Shown: in pieces, positions 12,856-24,621 of the stretch
How the letters are laid out: every line of letters starts with the position of its first letter
How positions within the stretch are numbered: the first letter of the stretch is position 1
Source of the DNA: Pogonophryne albipinna
Lineage: Eukaryota; Chordata; Actinopteri; Perciformes; Artedidraconidae
Assembly: GCA_028583405.1 (NCBI GenBank)
Contig: CM053246.1
Location: 9,561,867-9,625,866, forward strand
Reading direction: 5' to 3'
Length of the DNA stretch: 64,000 bases
The notes under the pieces: model-generated
Told to the model about the DNA's origin: nothing
Seen by the model: the letters and a program-made list of their open reading frames with translations, nothing else
The model's database searches: none
Made by a program: the position numbers and the translations under genes

Positions 12856-13366
12856 CCCGAAGCACACTACTGCATCCTCCAATTAGCTTCAGCTGAGGTT
12901 TAGAACCTGTTTTGGCATGGAAGAAGGACTGTGCTTAAAAACAACCAATAACACTTTCAGGGTACAAATGACATGTGAGTATATACATTAAGTGATACTC
13001 CTATAAAAGCAGAATATGTTCCTTTATAAAGTGTCAGCTAGTAGTCATAATTACAAGCAAGCAGCTGTAATTTTAAAGAGTCTGCATGTTTACTTAGCAT
13101 GGAAGGCATTTGGAATTTGCATTCATGCATATAACATCGATATGGAATTGCATTTATGTATGTATTTGCTTCATTACATTTAGAACATGAGCACATGCTT
13201 ATCATGATCAACCCATATACACTCTAAAAACAAATGCCTTGGCTCAACAAAGAAAATCAATGCAACAGTTTGCATCGATGTTTATTGAGTTAAGACAACT
13301 TCTAATGAAATTGTCTTAAAGCAACAAAGTTATTTGAGTTAGGGGAGAAGGCTTTTCCTCTACAAT
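12856..13366. other. Intronic DNA with a small palindromic stretch
   Basis: No gene seen. Around 13280-13330, TTGAGTTAAGACAACTTC and a following inverted GTCTTAAAGCAACAA make a weak foldback that could be an old MITE. The rest is plain AT-rich intronic sequence. Confidence 0.4.
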
Positions 13367-14755
13367 CAGAGGTGTTTTTAATTACCACTTACTTAATAAT
13401 TGGTATTATAAACACAAGTTTTGAAGCCTACATATTACGTATTACTGTCTTTTTTAAGTAATTAGTTACATTACAGTATTACTGTCTCTGAAATGTAATG
13501 AGTTACACTACTTTTATACTACTTTTGAGTTACCAAATGAACCGCGAAAGAATGGCTAGGTATTTTAAATGCTAAAATGTAGTTTAGTGCAGCTCATTAT
13601 ACATCCAGTGAAGGCCATTAAGGCTACTAACAACTTGTATTGCACGGCTTAGTTGAATACTCGATTCTGATTGTAAATTCTTAACATGTGACACGTTGTT
13701 AATACAGCAGTACAGACCACTGTCAAGGACTATAATGAAGGTTGCTAAGGAGGATCAAGAAAGAGAAAGGAAAAGAGGTACAAAAAGACGGAGCGCTGGA
13801 CGTCAGATAAATCACCAGAAGAAGGCAGACAGGAAGTAAACAATAACAGGGCACGGAAGGGAATCTGTAGTTTGTTTAGTATATGGCCGTGTAATAAACG
13901 GGATAATGTGCAGCGAGGCGGTCATTATGGGGAAAAAAACACCCGACAGGCTGATCAGGGAACCTGACGTGAAGCGGAGGGATCTTCATGAGCCTGAAGG
14001 GTAAACACCAGGGCTGCAGTCGGATAATCCAAAAATCAGCTCCTAAATTCTAACCCTATCGTCTATTCCTTGACCTCTGTGTGAAACGTCACGGGGTTAA
14101 GGGATAGTGGATAGGAGAATTCAAAAGGACTTAGGAGAAGAGACTGCGGTACTTTAGAGAATCCGAATGCACTTTCACTATCCGACGTGTTTATGATGCG
14201 CCAGCGGACGTCATTTTGTGCGTCTGCTGCTGTGGGGAAACTATAGAAACCACAGTTTTCTATAGCGGACTACAACATGGATGTTTAATAAGAACGAGGG
14301 ACTACTGTAAACTCATCTAGAGACTCTGCACCGCGCTCTGATGCTGTTTTATGCTTTATGAACGTGGACAACAGAGAAACATATTCTTCATGACCAAAGT
14401 TGGAATTGAAATAAAAAAGGAAAGTGAAACTTATGCTCGTCACCCTCTCCCTCCGGTCTACATTAATACAAATGATCCCAATACGTATGATTGTATGAAA
14501 ATATCTTAAAATCAATACAAATGCATTTATTATAAACGTTAGTCCTTAACATCTATCACTGTGTATATCACCATTCAAACATCTTTTAAAAGTTGAACAA
14601 ACTCCACACAGCTCAGTAAAGACTGTGAAATGTTGACTTTATTTGATCATTTCAGTAAAAACTAACGTTCATATTTCTCTTTTTGATTATAATACTGATG
14701 AACGCTCAAAACAAAGCACTTTGGCAAGTTACCACATACATTTTAAAATGCTTAA

Positions 14756-15197
14756 AGGTGGGGTAGGTAAGTTTCAGAAATCGGCTCGAGTGCACTAAAA
14801 TTTGAAAGTACATAGCCGAAAAGAATCCGCCCCTTCCTTCAGACTTCCTTACAGAGCACCTCCTCCAACACACATGAACGCGCAATGCACGCCCAATTAC
14901 GGCATGCCCAATGAGGGCACGAGATACATTTGTGCGTGCACGAGATGGAAGGCTGACAGACAGTGCGGCAATCCAATCCGTTTACCCGGGCCGGCTAAAC
15001 GGATTGGATTGCCGCACTGTCTGTGCGGATTGGTCGTACTTTTTACAGTATTACGGCTTCCAGAGATGAATTTTTTTTTATGGATTTTTTGTCAAAGCAC
15101 TTAAGATATTCATTGCTATCGGGGTGTTAAGAGCATTCCATGGAATATAACAAAAAGTGTATCTCGAGCCGGTTTCTGAAACTTACCTACCCCACCT
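14756..15197. mobile_element. TTAA-flanked MITE, 442 bp
   Basis: TTAA at 14752-14755 and 15198-15201 brackets an element with a long inverted repeat starting AGGTGGGGTAGGTAAGTTTC and running on to GGCTCGAG on both sides. TTAA duplications are used by the piggyBac and Kolobok superfamilies; the AGG start fits Kolobok better, but this is inference. There is no coding sequence. A perfect internal hairpin (14956-15024) lies near the middle. Confidence 0.8.
14956..15024. repeat. Perfect 29-bp hairpin
   Basis: Arms 14956-14984 and 14996-15024 are exact reverse complements over 29 bases, with an 11-base GC-only loop. The arms include GTGCGGCAATCCAATCCG. The structure lies inside the TTAA MITE, where transcription would give a stable stem-loop. 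Confidence 0.95.
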
Positions 15198-15540
15198 TTA
15201 ATAAGCACCGTAACTTTCATGATATAATTTCTCGGTCATAATTGGTTGTTTCCGTGAACAGCCGACTGTTGTGTGACGGCAAATGCTGCGGCTGCAAGGC
15301 AGCATTTTCTCCTCTCCTTTCGGTGAGGGAGGTCCAGTGGTTCCTAAGCTAAAGGAGGTTATAAAGGAAGTTTGAAACCTCCTTTCCTATCATGTAGAGA
15401 ATTCGAACGGCACTTATCATGGATGCCACTGAGGGACTTCCGGGTCATTTCACTCGGTTAGGAAGGTTCCTAAGCTAAATGGACTATTCGACTGCAGCCC
15501 CGGCTTATAGAGAGGCAAAGTCTCGCCCATCTACTTCCGA

Positions 15541-16012
15541 CATACTTGCCAACCTTGAGACCTCAGAAATCGGGAGCATTTCCAAAACCACCGCGGGGGG
15601 TGGGGGTGCTAGTGGATCGCCGGAGCTGTATTAGATTAACATAAACATGCGTATTGTAGTTGTAAATGCACTGCCTTGCGGCCTGTAGCACCAGCATATG
15701 TGTGGGCTGGACCTGTATTTTACAGGAAAGGAGTGAGCAGAGGGTAGAATTGTCGATTCTTGTTCTGTTTTCTGTGACTATCTTCCTCACCCTCTCAGAT
15801 TTTCAGTTGCGCGCGCTACTAAAGAGACACGCTACCATGGAAACCAAACAATGGTGTAGCTGTATTAAAGTCAGAGTGGAAACAGTCGTGAGTAAATCTG
15901 ATTTTGTCAGAAATCGGGAGAAATGCGGGAGAAATATGACCCTGGGAGGAAACTGGGAGAGGGCAATGAAATCGGGAGTCTCCCGCGAAAATCGGGAGGG
16001 TTGGCAAGTATG
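15541..16012. mobile_element. hAT-type MITE, 472 bp
   Basis: The ends share a perfect 14-bp inverted repeat, CATACTTGCCAACC. ACTTCCGA is duplicated exactly at 15533-15540 and 16013-16020. Removing the element restores the arm of the surrounding foldback element. The interior repeats CGGGAG motifs. There is no transposase. Confidence 0.92.
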
Positions 16013-16422
16013 ACTTCCGACCCATGGGACCTTATTTCGGAAAAATTATGCATTGAAGTCAATGGAGAGAGAAAGATTATCTTTCGATCCCGTTTGAATT
16101 GTGCCACGAATTACACATATGATGTTTGTCAATCTTAAAAATGAATTTCCATGTCAAAAAAGTCACAGTTTGTCTTAAAACTGTTGAAATATAAGACTTT
16201 GAAAAATACGCAACTAGAAAGACTACAAATCCCAGAATCCCGTTCCCGCATGCTGGCTCTTACGGAACCGACTAATGCCCCTTTCACACCAACGCGTTTT
16301 CAGCTCCGGCTCGGAGCTGGAGCCTGAAAAGTGCCGGTTTTTCCTGTTCACACCGCAGCGGCGCCGCCTCTTAGCTCCGGAATCCGGTTCACTTCCAGCT
16401 CCAAAAAATTGTCGGTCTAGAG

Positions 16423-17478
16423 CAGGGGTGGGGAACCTCCGGCCCCCGGGCCGTATACGGCCCGCGAGACCATTTGGTTTGGCCCTCGAGGTAATTTATA
16501 AACACACGCAAAAAAGAAAAAAATTAAAGAAATCTAGACCGCAAAATAATTAAACAAGCGAGTGCCTGTTTTTCCTGGCAACGGTCATGGTCTTTGAACA
16601 CAACACGAGCCTAACGTGTCATCACGTGGTATATGTCTCGTCTGACAGGGGTGCAGTGCTGACGGAGAGCACCGGAACGCCACTCCGGGACTTAAAAAAA
16701 TTGCAGTACCGATAAGTCCGTAGGCTACACATGCTGCAGTTTCTGCGTGGCTGTGTCTTTAGTCGAAAGCCCAGTGGCGATCTGCTCATCTGTCACACTG
16801 AGCACTTAGCATCTGGTTAGCTAGCTATGCTAACGAATATAAGAAGCTTTTTCTCCAACCAGTGAGGTAAAGGCACATCTTTATATGATCATTATAGTTA
16901 TAAAAAAACAAGAGAATAAAGTAAACAGTTATAAAATACTATATGACAGTAAACAAAAGTTGTTATTAATAAACAAGAATACAGTTTGAAAGGAGAGTGA
17001 TTTGTAAAATATCCATAAAGAAAAAGTAAATCTGCTTACAGTTCTGTTTCTTCTGGGTGTTGAGAGATGTTTCCATAGATCTCTTCATTTTGCTCTCAAA
17101 GTGCACCAGATTGATGCTTTCAACTTCAATATTTAAAAAAGAATCTTCCCGGGTGAGCATGCCCCCGGACCCCCCTAGAGGAGGTTAGGTCCCCCACACT
17201 TAAATCATGTCCATGGATAGGAAACTAAATACATTTGCACACATCTTGTGTCCATATCTTTCTGTTTGGTGGTCATGCCACATGCGTGCACGTGCATGCA
17301 TACTCGAGTCATGGTAAAATATCTGGATGAAGAGGTTGCTTTTTCTTTGCACAGCATGAAAGAAAGGCCAAATGAATGTGCTGTGATTTTTAAGCAGAGG
17401 TCAATAATTTGTACGGCCCTCGGAGGATGTTGAAAAAATTGAAATGGCCCTTGAGAGGAAAAAGGTTCCCCACCCCTG
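16423..17478. mobile_element. hAT element, CAGGGGTGGGGAACC ends, 1056 bp
   Basis: Both ends carry the same 15-bp inverted repeat CAGGGGTGGGGAACC, and GTCTAGAG is duplicated exactly at 16415-16422 and 17479-17486. The interior shares blocks with the hAT starting at 9986 (for example GCACCAGATTGATG and GGACCCCCCTAGAGGA) and has no intact transposase. It is the innermost insertion of a nested set. Confidence 0.95.
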
Positions 17479-18267
17479 GTCTAGAGGCAAGAGCTTCGGA
17501 GCTAATAGGTGGCGTCGCTTACGTCTCTCTTACGTCGAGGCGTGCAGGAAACTAAACCCACCTTCCCTGAACATGGGTCGACTGTCATGCCTGCCTATAA
17601 GCAGTAGTGCTTATAAACACACTTTATAAAGTCAGGCAACACTAACCAGGCTTCGTGTGATTCTGTTTATTTGTACCTTACTTTGACCATCCGTTCACTG
17701 TTATTGATCATTGTGGAGAGAGGCAGACGTTTTGTTTTGTATTATAGCAGCTATCGGATGGAATCAATACATGGGCTGCACAGGTTGTCGTGTCCGACTA
17801 TCACAAGTAGAATCATAATAAAAATACGCTGGTAAAATGTGCCTGTAGATAGATGTGCAATAGCAAGTAGTCAGTTTAGCTTCGGTTGCTATGCTAACAT
17901 CACCCATTTTATACCAGAGAAACTTTCATAACAGCGTTGTGATGCCAAACAGCGTCAATTCAGACTGACACACATTCACTTAGGCTAAGGGGAACTGGGG
18001 ATATGTATCAACTGCTTGTGTGAGTCGGACAGTGAATACTTTAGAGCGGCTGCTGCAGTGTGAGCTAACCGGGAGCTAACGGGAGAATAAACTCCCGTGG
18101 AAGAGCAGCCAACACTGCAGCGGTCGGTAAATGCTGTAGAAACACATTAATAAACAATGAACCACGGCACTCTGGAGAAAAGTACAAGGTTGGAGAAGTC
18201 ATTATTTAATTTAATCTGGCTCCGTGTGATTAAAAGCAACACGATCATCGACCCGACGCAGTTCCCC

Positions 18268-18291
18268 GTTGTTGTTGTTGTTGTTGTTGTG
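18268..18291. repeat. (GTT)n microsatellite
   Basis: Seven to eight GTT units inside the TTTCACACC-type element; no other function is visible. Confidence 0.9.
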
Positions 18292-19712
18292 AGCGCCGTA
18301 ACGCCGTTGGGGAGCAAATCAGCGATGTAAACGGTGACGTCATGACGCAGCAGCGGCAGCACCAGTCGGGCTCTGGGCGGTGTGAACAGAGCGGGAGCAG
18401 AAAATGGAAACCGGAGCTGAACCAGAAAAGCTCTAGCTCGGAGCTAGAAAGGGAAAAGCGCTGGTGTGAAAGCCGCATAACTCCCCTTGTGTGTATGTAC
18501 AGCTCTCAACATGCCCAGACTTGGAGTGATTTTCACTTCTTTTAATACATTTCACCTCATTCTGAAAGAAAGAAGTGAAATGTGCCAACGTGACGGCCGT
18601 CTTGGTGTGTGGTGCGAGACGGGAGGTAGTTCATTGAGCGGTTTCACACAAACAAAAGTGTTACTTCACAGTTTTACGACACATTTCTTTTCTTTTTTAC
18701 TTGCAAAATTATCTTTTAAATTGACAAACATCATATGTGTAATTCGTGGCATAATTCAAACGGAATCGAAAGATAATCTTTCTCTCTCCATTTACTTCAA
18801 TACATAATTTTTCCGAAATAAGGTCACATGGAGCTCCTCTGGAAGGGGAGGGACTTCGCCTCTCTATTAATTAATCTCACAATCACAATTTTTCTCTGGT
18901 GTCGGAATGTCTCGCGATGTTGGTAAATTCTTAAAAAACAAAACGTGTTGTAACTGCGTTACTGAGAAATGTAACAGGTATTATATTACCCAAATTTCAT
19001 TAGTAATGCAATACATTACTTTAACTCCGTTACTTTTGTAACGCGTTACACCCAAGCCCCCAGGAAGTGCGCCGGACTCACATGAAAATATTCGTGCTGG
19101 CCAAACGGCGGTACTACACTTCCGTTTGGTTGCCAGGCCCGGAAACACTTTTTCCCATTGACTTACATGGGGAAAGAATGGTCTGTAAATCGTTGGATAA
19201 TTTTTTTTAAACTAAATAAACTACCCAGTATGAACACTTGTATAGCCCTTATTAAAAACATTCGTTCCTCAAGTTGTAATAATGTGCTAACGTTATTCTG
19301 AGAGTTATTTCCCTCTGCATTATGAACGCGCATCTAACCCACGGGACCGCGCCACCCGGCACGTTCATGTTACGTGTCCCGACCAATCAGAGCACACTGT
19401 GCTCACAGGGAGGGTGGGGGCTGGAGCTATTGGAGCTACAACGAGCCGTTAAAGGCAGAGAGTGAAATTCAGTGAATACACGTAGTTTACAGAGATGCTG
19501 TTTGAGAAACCAATGTGAGTTGCGTTTATCTTTACCCATGGATGCACAATAAGAACGGACCCATATCGTCTTACTGCCACCCCACGGAGCTGTAATAATG
19601 GATATATTGCACATGTTTGCTGTAATTCATTATCATACTACATGGGCTGTATGATTAAATCTTGTACCGTAAATGTTGTATTAAATAAAGTTAATATTAC
19701 TTATTATTATAA

Positions 19713-19730
19713 GTATATATATATATATAA

Positions 19731-19814
<84 letters not shown>
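19713..19814. repeat. (TA)n microsatellite
   Basis: About 50 TA units with one AAG interruption near 19730. Open frames here (Tyr-Ile runs) are artefacts. Confidence 0.95.
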
Positions 19815-19818
<4 letters not shown>

Positions 19819-20074
19819 TGCAATCATTCTTTCATGCGAAATGAAGCTCTGTTGCTTGGATATCACTAGATCCTGTTACAGCGTAATATAAGTACATAAC
19901 ATTGATGTGTACATTAGCATAATTACTAGCTAGCCGCTAGCTGCTAACTGCCGCCTCGTTAATATCAAATCCATCCATGCTGTCATGAACGTGCGGTGCT
20001 GTTACGTGTACGCAAATTGACGTGCTTGATGTGAACGAGCATTTTGGTTAAAGTTGCGCATGCGCTATGAGCGC

Positions 20075-20147
20075 ACATACGGGTACTTCTCAGGCATGCC
20101 GGGTAATCTGTGACGTTTCACTCTCTCAAAAGTTGGGCCATTTTATC
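20075..20147. repeat. 73-bp direct repeat, first copy
   Basis: This 73-bp sequence, beginning ACATACGGGTACTTCTCAGG, recurs unchanged by eye at 20374-20446. Between the copies are two related palindromic blocks with GATATA and TATACCACGG. The pair could have arisen by tandem duplication of a 299-bp unit within the surrounding element. Confidence 0.95.
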
Positions 20148-20373
20148 TTATAAAACGGAAAAGTCAAATCAAGCAATCTGATTGGTTCTTAGCCGTGATA
20201 TACTGAGCGTATACCACGGGTAGAATTGTAAGTTACTTTTCACAACAAATCAGTATCCCTCCGCGTCTGAGAAAAACAGTATATCGTTGGGCTGAAAAGC
20301 AAACTGCCGAACCACGCCCCTTAGCTGTGATATAATGAGCATATACCACGGCCTGTCGTGAGCTATTGCTTAA

Positions 20374-20446
20374 ACATACGGGTACTTCTCAGGCATGCCG
20401 GGTAATCTGTGACGTTTCACTCTCTCAAAAGTTGGGCCATTTTATC
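20374..20446. repeat. 73-bp direct repeat, second copy
   Basis: Second copy of the repeat at 20075-20147. The sequences following the two copies differ, so the duplication ends sharply at the shared TTTTATC. Confidence 0.95.
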
Positions 20447-20604
20447 ATCATGCGCTAATGAGCAACTCTCATAGGAATGAATGAGGCCCCGCCTCCCACG
20501 CTGTATCCAGTTCTTATTATACATCCATGGTTACACCCAACACTGCTCAAGAGACCTACATTTTGCTCGTCAAACATACATCATACATTTTAGTTGAAAA
20601 ACAT

Positions 20605-20785
20605 TACATGTCACTTGTTAGACGCTTTTATCCAAAGCGACTTACATACTCAATACTGTGGGCAATCCCCACAGGAGCAATTTGGGGTGAAGTGTCTCAG
20701 GGACACAACGACATGCTGACTGCAGTGGGGTTTGAACCTGTACCGAATACCAACGGGCAATCCACTGCACCACACGCCAAAGACT
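20605..20785 (-). mobile_element. tRNA-derived SINE
   Basis: The plus strand shows the inverse tail GACGCTTTTATCCAAAGCGA, then a body with GGAGCAATTTGGGG, and a box-B-like GGGGTTTGAACCTG. This is the inverted layout of a tRNA-headed fish SINE. The related SINE at 10446-10629 has the same tail in the opposite orientation. Confidence 0.7.
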
Positions 20786-22841
20786 GTTGTATATTCACTT
20801 TCCTTATTCTTTCTTTTTATTCTGCTTATTACATCTAAAAGCAATGTTTACAAGAAAGGAACAATTCACTCATTGTAATGATGAACAACAACTCTTACAA
20901 AGTCCTGTTACTTATTACTATTTATGGTCTAAATCTGGATAAAAAGGTTTAGTTTTTCAACATATTTTAACAATTTTTCTTAAGTAATGCAACAAAAATG
21001 TGAGCCATCATTATAGCAGATTGAGAATCAATTCAACCGAGATGAAACCCAAAGCCAAAATTCATAAAAACATCTGAAGTCTTTGGCGAACTGAAAAGTA
21101 AAAAATATCCCATCAGATAAAAGCATCACCCTAAAGCTCTTTTGTCTTCCTCTCTCTTCTCTCTGCCGCTGCTATCACAAGAGGCCAAGTCCCAACTGTA
21201 TACCCAAATACAAATACACTCACATACGGCCCCGTGTGTCATAGAATGTGATGGATTGCAACAATCAAACAATATTTCATGAGTCCCAGCTGGCTGCGAA
21301 GAGCCAGAGCCATTTAAATTTGTAGGAGAGAACAGATCTCTTTGTCTATTTTTGTCCCAACTGTCTCCCCCTTTCCTATCAGATGAGTCACGCTCTGTTC
21401 CCACACTCACACATCCACAAACACACACCATAGTCTGTAGATTAAGGTGATGTGTTATACATTCATAGTCTCTTTTTGATTAAGATTGTAAAAAGTAAAG
21501 TAATCCGAAACCACCTGCTGTGACTTCAGACAATTATTCATAGTCTCAAAGTCAAGTAAACTTTAGGAAGGAAGCCCTTTATTCTCAAACACATCTTCAG
21601 ACAATAAAAATGTTATGCACATAAACCTTACACTTCTATACAAATTGTTATTTTTCTTATTTATCTTTATATTAATATTGTACAATTCTGCAAATCGTCT
21701 TTTCCGTTAACAATTCTTTGTATTTCTCAAAATAATAAGTATTGTTTAGTTTGCCCAGAAGAATAAAGACTTATTAGCTGTGTTCAAATCTTTAAAGAAA
21801 CAAAAGAATGGTATAATCTCTAATCGTATAGTCGTACCAGTTGGACGCAATGCAGACATTTGAAATCTGGCTTTTCTCAACATCTAACCATTGTTGCTAG
21901 CTGCACAGGTCCTTCCAGCTATGATGGCGACTTGACAAAAAGTTGCGGTCAATATCAAGATCACAACGCAAGGAAGACCTCTTGAATGCTATTTTATATT
22001 CAGATTATTTGGAGCTTTGTTTGAAGGCAAAAGGACTTCATGTAAAGGCAGTGATGAAATTGCAGACCAATATCAATAAAGACAGGGATTGAGTTAGCAG
22101 ACCAATAACAAATATGCAGATGCTAATTGCCCCCTGGTGTAGGTAGCTAACGATGCTATTTGCACCTGGGTCGTTATAGCCAGTGTGGCTATTTACACCC
22201 AGAGTTGACAGAACATGCAACCAGGTGTCCATAGCCAGAAATGCTCTTAACACCCGGGCACACATCAGATTATGTTTTGAATGTATGGGTTTTAATGGAA
22301 ATTCCTTATTATATGATGACTTTAGTCCCTTGTCGAGCTGCTTCAATTCCCCTACAGTAGATGAATAAAGGCACCTCTTACAGTATCTTCAGCACTGTTG
22401 TTAATTAAACTGAACATTAAGACACAAATACCATCTGTGCTGTGCAGGTGTCAGTAATGCAAAGATGTTCCACATACACATGTATATTAGCTGTAACATT
22501 AATTGACTAATAATTACAATAAATCCTGTATACTTATAATATAATAATAATTAGAAGAATACATTTAAAAGGCTTATCAGACCATATGTATATCTTCATT
22601 GCTCCATTTTATTTGTGTGCTTTTGTGAGGTGTTTAAATGCCCTTCAAGGCATAACAATTAAATTGCCCAAAACTGTTACAGATACATGAAGGCAAAGTT
22701 AGATTGCAAGTTCTCTGTTTTTCCATTTGCAGTTAGTTTTTCCGATGCCTATATGAATAAGTTGACAGACGTTACATTCCTTAGGGTGATATTGTTCATT
22801 TGTTTTTTCTGTTTCCTTCTCTTCTCCCTGTATGTGTTTAG
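20786..22841. other. Intron upstream of the first visible exon
   Basis: About 2 kb of AT-rich sequence with no repeat ends or coding signatures that I recognise. It finishes with a pyrimidine-rich tract (TTTTTTCTGTTTCCTTCTC) and the splice acceptor TTTAG at 22837-22841. Confidence 0.6.
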
Positions 22842-23040
22842 ACAAGAGTGTGGTAACTCAGTCCATGCTGTCCACAGCCTCCTCTCTGAGAGACCACGCA
22901 GCTTTCTTCCAATCAGAAACCATGCGGCCGGCAAATGACCCTAAAGAGCGAGACCCCTCCCATGTACGGATGCTGAATGATGTACTCCGCGACCTGGAGA
23001 AGAGCTTCATCCTCCCACAGACACCACCTGGAGTGTACAG
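22842..23040 (+). CDS. naaladl2: NAALADL2 penultimate exon visible here (partial CDS)
   Basis: The exon is bounded by the acceptor TTTAG before 22842 and the donor GTAAGA at 23041. It encodes about 66 residues, including SVVTQSMLSTASSLRDHAAF, AND PKERDP-like and RMLNDVLRDLEKSFILPQ blocks, ending GVYR. Its last two bases and the first base of the exon at 62075 complete one Arg codon, so the exons join in phase. The RMLND..RDLEKSF.....PPG.YRN pattern matches the C-terminal helical, transferrin-receptor-dimerisation-like region of M28-family glutamate carboxypeptidase relatives, best NAALADL2 in my recollection. That protein is a type II membrane protein considered catalytically inactive. The metal-binding domain would be encoded upstream of this window. 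The family is fairly certain, the paralogue less so. Confidence 0.78.
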
Positions 23041-24247
23041 GTAAGAGACTGTCTCAGAGGAACCCGGGAGTGTAAACACCATATATATATAAAACCTCAA
23101 AACCTCAACAATTTGAACAGAGTTGACATTTTTACTGCAATCTAGCATTGTGTGCATTATGTTTTTGGTATTGTTCTCCTTTTTTAAATGAGAACATTCT
23201 ATTTTTCTTATTTTCTCTTCACAGTTGACATTAAAAGGTCTTAAAATCAGCAAGCAGGCAATCATCGTCTGCCTCCCTATATACTTGGTTCTGTTATGTG
23301 AACAATCTGAAACAGTTGTATCTTTTGTATTTGTTTGCATACTGAAAATCCAGCATTACCTGACACTGGTATCCTGTAGATTTGTCTTAAAAACAAAAAC
23401 TGTAATGTTAAATAGGTCAAATATCTCTTAAAAACCTTTTGAAAGCTGCATTTTTGGTATTCTTCTTAGTGTGTTACTGCCACCATATGTTAATCAGTGG
23501 AATGACACAAATGGTTGTCAGGAATATGTGCTGCATGGCCATGCGATGGGATTATACATACAACATCTCTTTCTAATACTGTTGCTCTTTAGCACCCTTG
23601 GTGGTCCAAAAGTCCACAGGGGCCCTTTAAAATTAAAAATATATGAAACAATATTTTGAGTGCAGGGCATGTACATGCATATTGCATACTTAACACTTAA
23701 CATATTTTTTGTGATATTTGTCAACTTTGATGCTGAATGACGATTGGCCGGTTAGCCCTTGGGGTCTTGTTGTCTAGATTCAGACTGCTTTGCTTTAGAA
23801 ATATGTCAGACTTAATGCTAAAACATTGTCTTTTTATCTATTCCATGGTGCCACTCTGCAGTGCAGGTTTGTGGTGGTACATTTTCACTTGAGTTCTGAA
23901 AAGCAGACATTCATCAGGCAGAAACAAACATAAATAGTGCTGTTTAGAGGGTTTGCTAAATCCAACTTTGAGCACTCATATGAGCAAACCTCAGTGTAAA
24001 GGGCAAGGGTTTGTGCATGTCATATGTCTGACTTACCAATGAAAAGGCAAATTAAACCATATACAGAAACTTTGTTTTTAGTGAAGTATAGCGGTCTGCA
24101 AAAGGTGTTGGTTAACAGAATATAGTGTTCTAATGATTGTCTTCCAGTAAAGTGCTAAGAAGTATTTGTTTGAATAAGATGATGAGTACAATTGTGAAAT
24201 GTATGTCAAGAAAAAAATCATAAGGAAATGAAATGATGCACATGATT
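23041..24247. other. Intronic DNA, no recognised feature
   Basis: About 1.2 kb following the exon, without repeat ends or supported open frames. Confidence 0.5.
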
Positions 24248-24621
24248 TAATGTGGCAGTGGCGGCTGGCCAATAGAGGGCGATAGGGCGCCGCCCTCCCT
24301 AAACCACACACACAAACTGATACTGATACTAATTAATTATACAAATTGTCAATATGTATGTGTTTAAAATATGGAATGCACCCATAAATATGTGTCAAAT
24401 ATGATTTAAAAATATTTTGCCAAATATATATGCTAACTGTATGACTGAAGTTCACGAGGCGGGTCTCTGTAGCAGGTTAGCCAATTGCTGATTCAAGATA
24501 TGAACGTGTCGTAAAATGTAGCCAATCATCACACAGCGTCCTCAAAACTACTACCGGAGGGACGATTATTGTATCGCCCCAAGTAAGCAACTGCTACGCG
24601 GCTTGGACGACGGCCACAGGA

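Larger units (their letters stand above)
14009..15502. mobile_element. TIR element with CAGGGCTGCAGTCG ends
   Basis: The left end is CAGGGCTGCAGTCGGATAATCC in part, and the reverse complement of the right end is CGGGGCTGCAGTCGAATAGTCC in part; about 18 of 22 positions match. The flanks do not show a duplication, so the superfamily is not proven; the CAGGG start suggests hAT. The interior contains a separate TTAA-flanked MITE at 14756-15197. No transposase frame was recognised. Confidence 0.55.
16276..18477. mobile_element. TIR element with TTTCACACC ends, TAA-flanked
   Basis: The left end TGCCCCTTTCACACCAACGC and the inverse of the right end TGCGGCTTTCACACCAGCGC form an imperfect TIR followed by GC-rich sub-terminal repeats around AGCTCCGG/CGGAGCT. 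TAA lies outside both ends (16273-16275 and 18478-18480). Three-base TAA/TTA duplications are typical of PIF/Harbinger, but no transposase is left to confirm this. The element is non-autonomous and about 1.1 kb long once the hAT at 16423-17478 is removed. A short (GTT)n lies at 18268-18291. Confidence 0.75.
15508..18866. mobile_element. Long-TIR (foldback) element flanked by TTA
   Basis: Both ends carry a diverged inverted repeat of roughly 170 bp. The left arm starts TAGAGAGGCAAAGTC, and the right arm in reverse complement starts TAGAGAGGCGAAGTC. The arms share ACCTTATTTCGGAAAAATTA and ACGAATTACACATATGATG. TTA occurs directly outside both ends (15505-15507 and 18867-18869), a size used by PIF/Harbinger-like elements; the superfamily is therefore only a guess. 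It contains three later insertions (15541-16012, 16276-18477 and, inside the latter, 16423-17478). Confidence 0.75.
19056..20530 (-). mobile_element. TIR-less element with 8-10 bp target duplication, copy 1
   Basis: TTACACCCAA occurs directly before (19046-19055) and after (20531-20540) the insert. Removing the insert restores a canonical hAT end, so the boundaries are well supported. The two ends do not form an inverted repeat. Read on the minus strand, it starts CCATGGATGTATAATAAG, contains CATGTAAGTCAATGGG and an ACTTCC-rich end, and resembles in plan the element at 42862-44085. A (TA)n tract and a pair of 73-bp direct repeats lie inside. The superfamily is unresolved. Confidence 0.7.
13367..20545. 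mobile_element. Decayed hAT of the GTAACGCGTTAC type, host of a large nest
   Basis: The right end is clear once a later insertion (19056-20530) is removed. GTTACTTTTGTAACGCG and TTACACCCAA then join to CACTG at 20545, giving the inverse of the widespread fish hAT end CAGTGTTGGGTGTAACGCG. The left end is much less certain: 13367 starts CAGAGGTG and is followed by repeated ATTACAGTATTACTG and GAGTTACACTACTTTT motifs typical of the same family. No 8-bp duplication links the two ends. At least six other elements sit inside. Confidence 0.5.

Noticed and set aside
12657..12882. tRNA gene
   Set aside because: Box A and B are present, but no full cloverleaf; the L2-like tail identifies a SINE. The same applies to 10446-10629, 20605-20785 and 61692-61850.
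19642..19869. Tyr-Ile repeat frames
   Set aside because: Product of the (TA)n microsatellite, no protein features.
22858..23340. 160-codon minus-strand frame overlapping the NAALADL2 exon
   Set aside because: Shadow of the plus-strand exon and adjacent intron; splice sites and family pattern support the plus strand.
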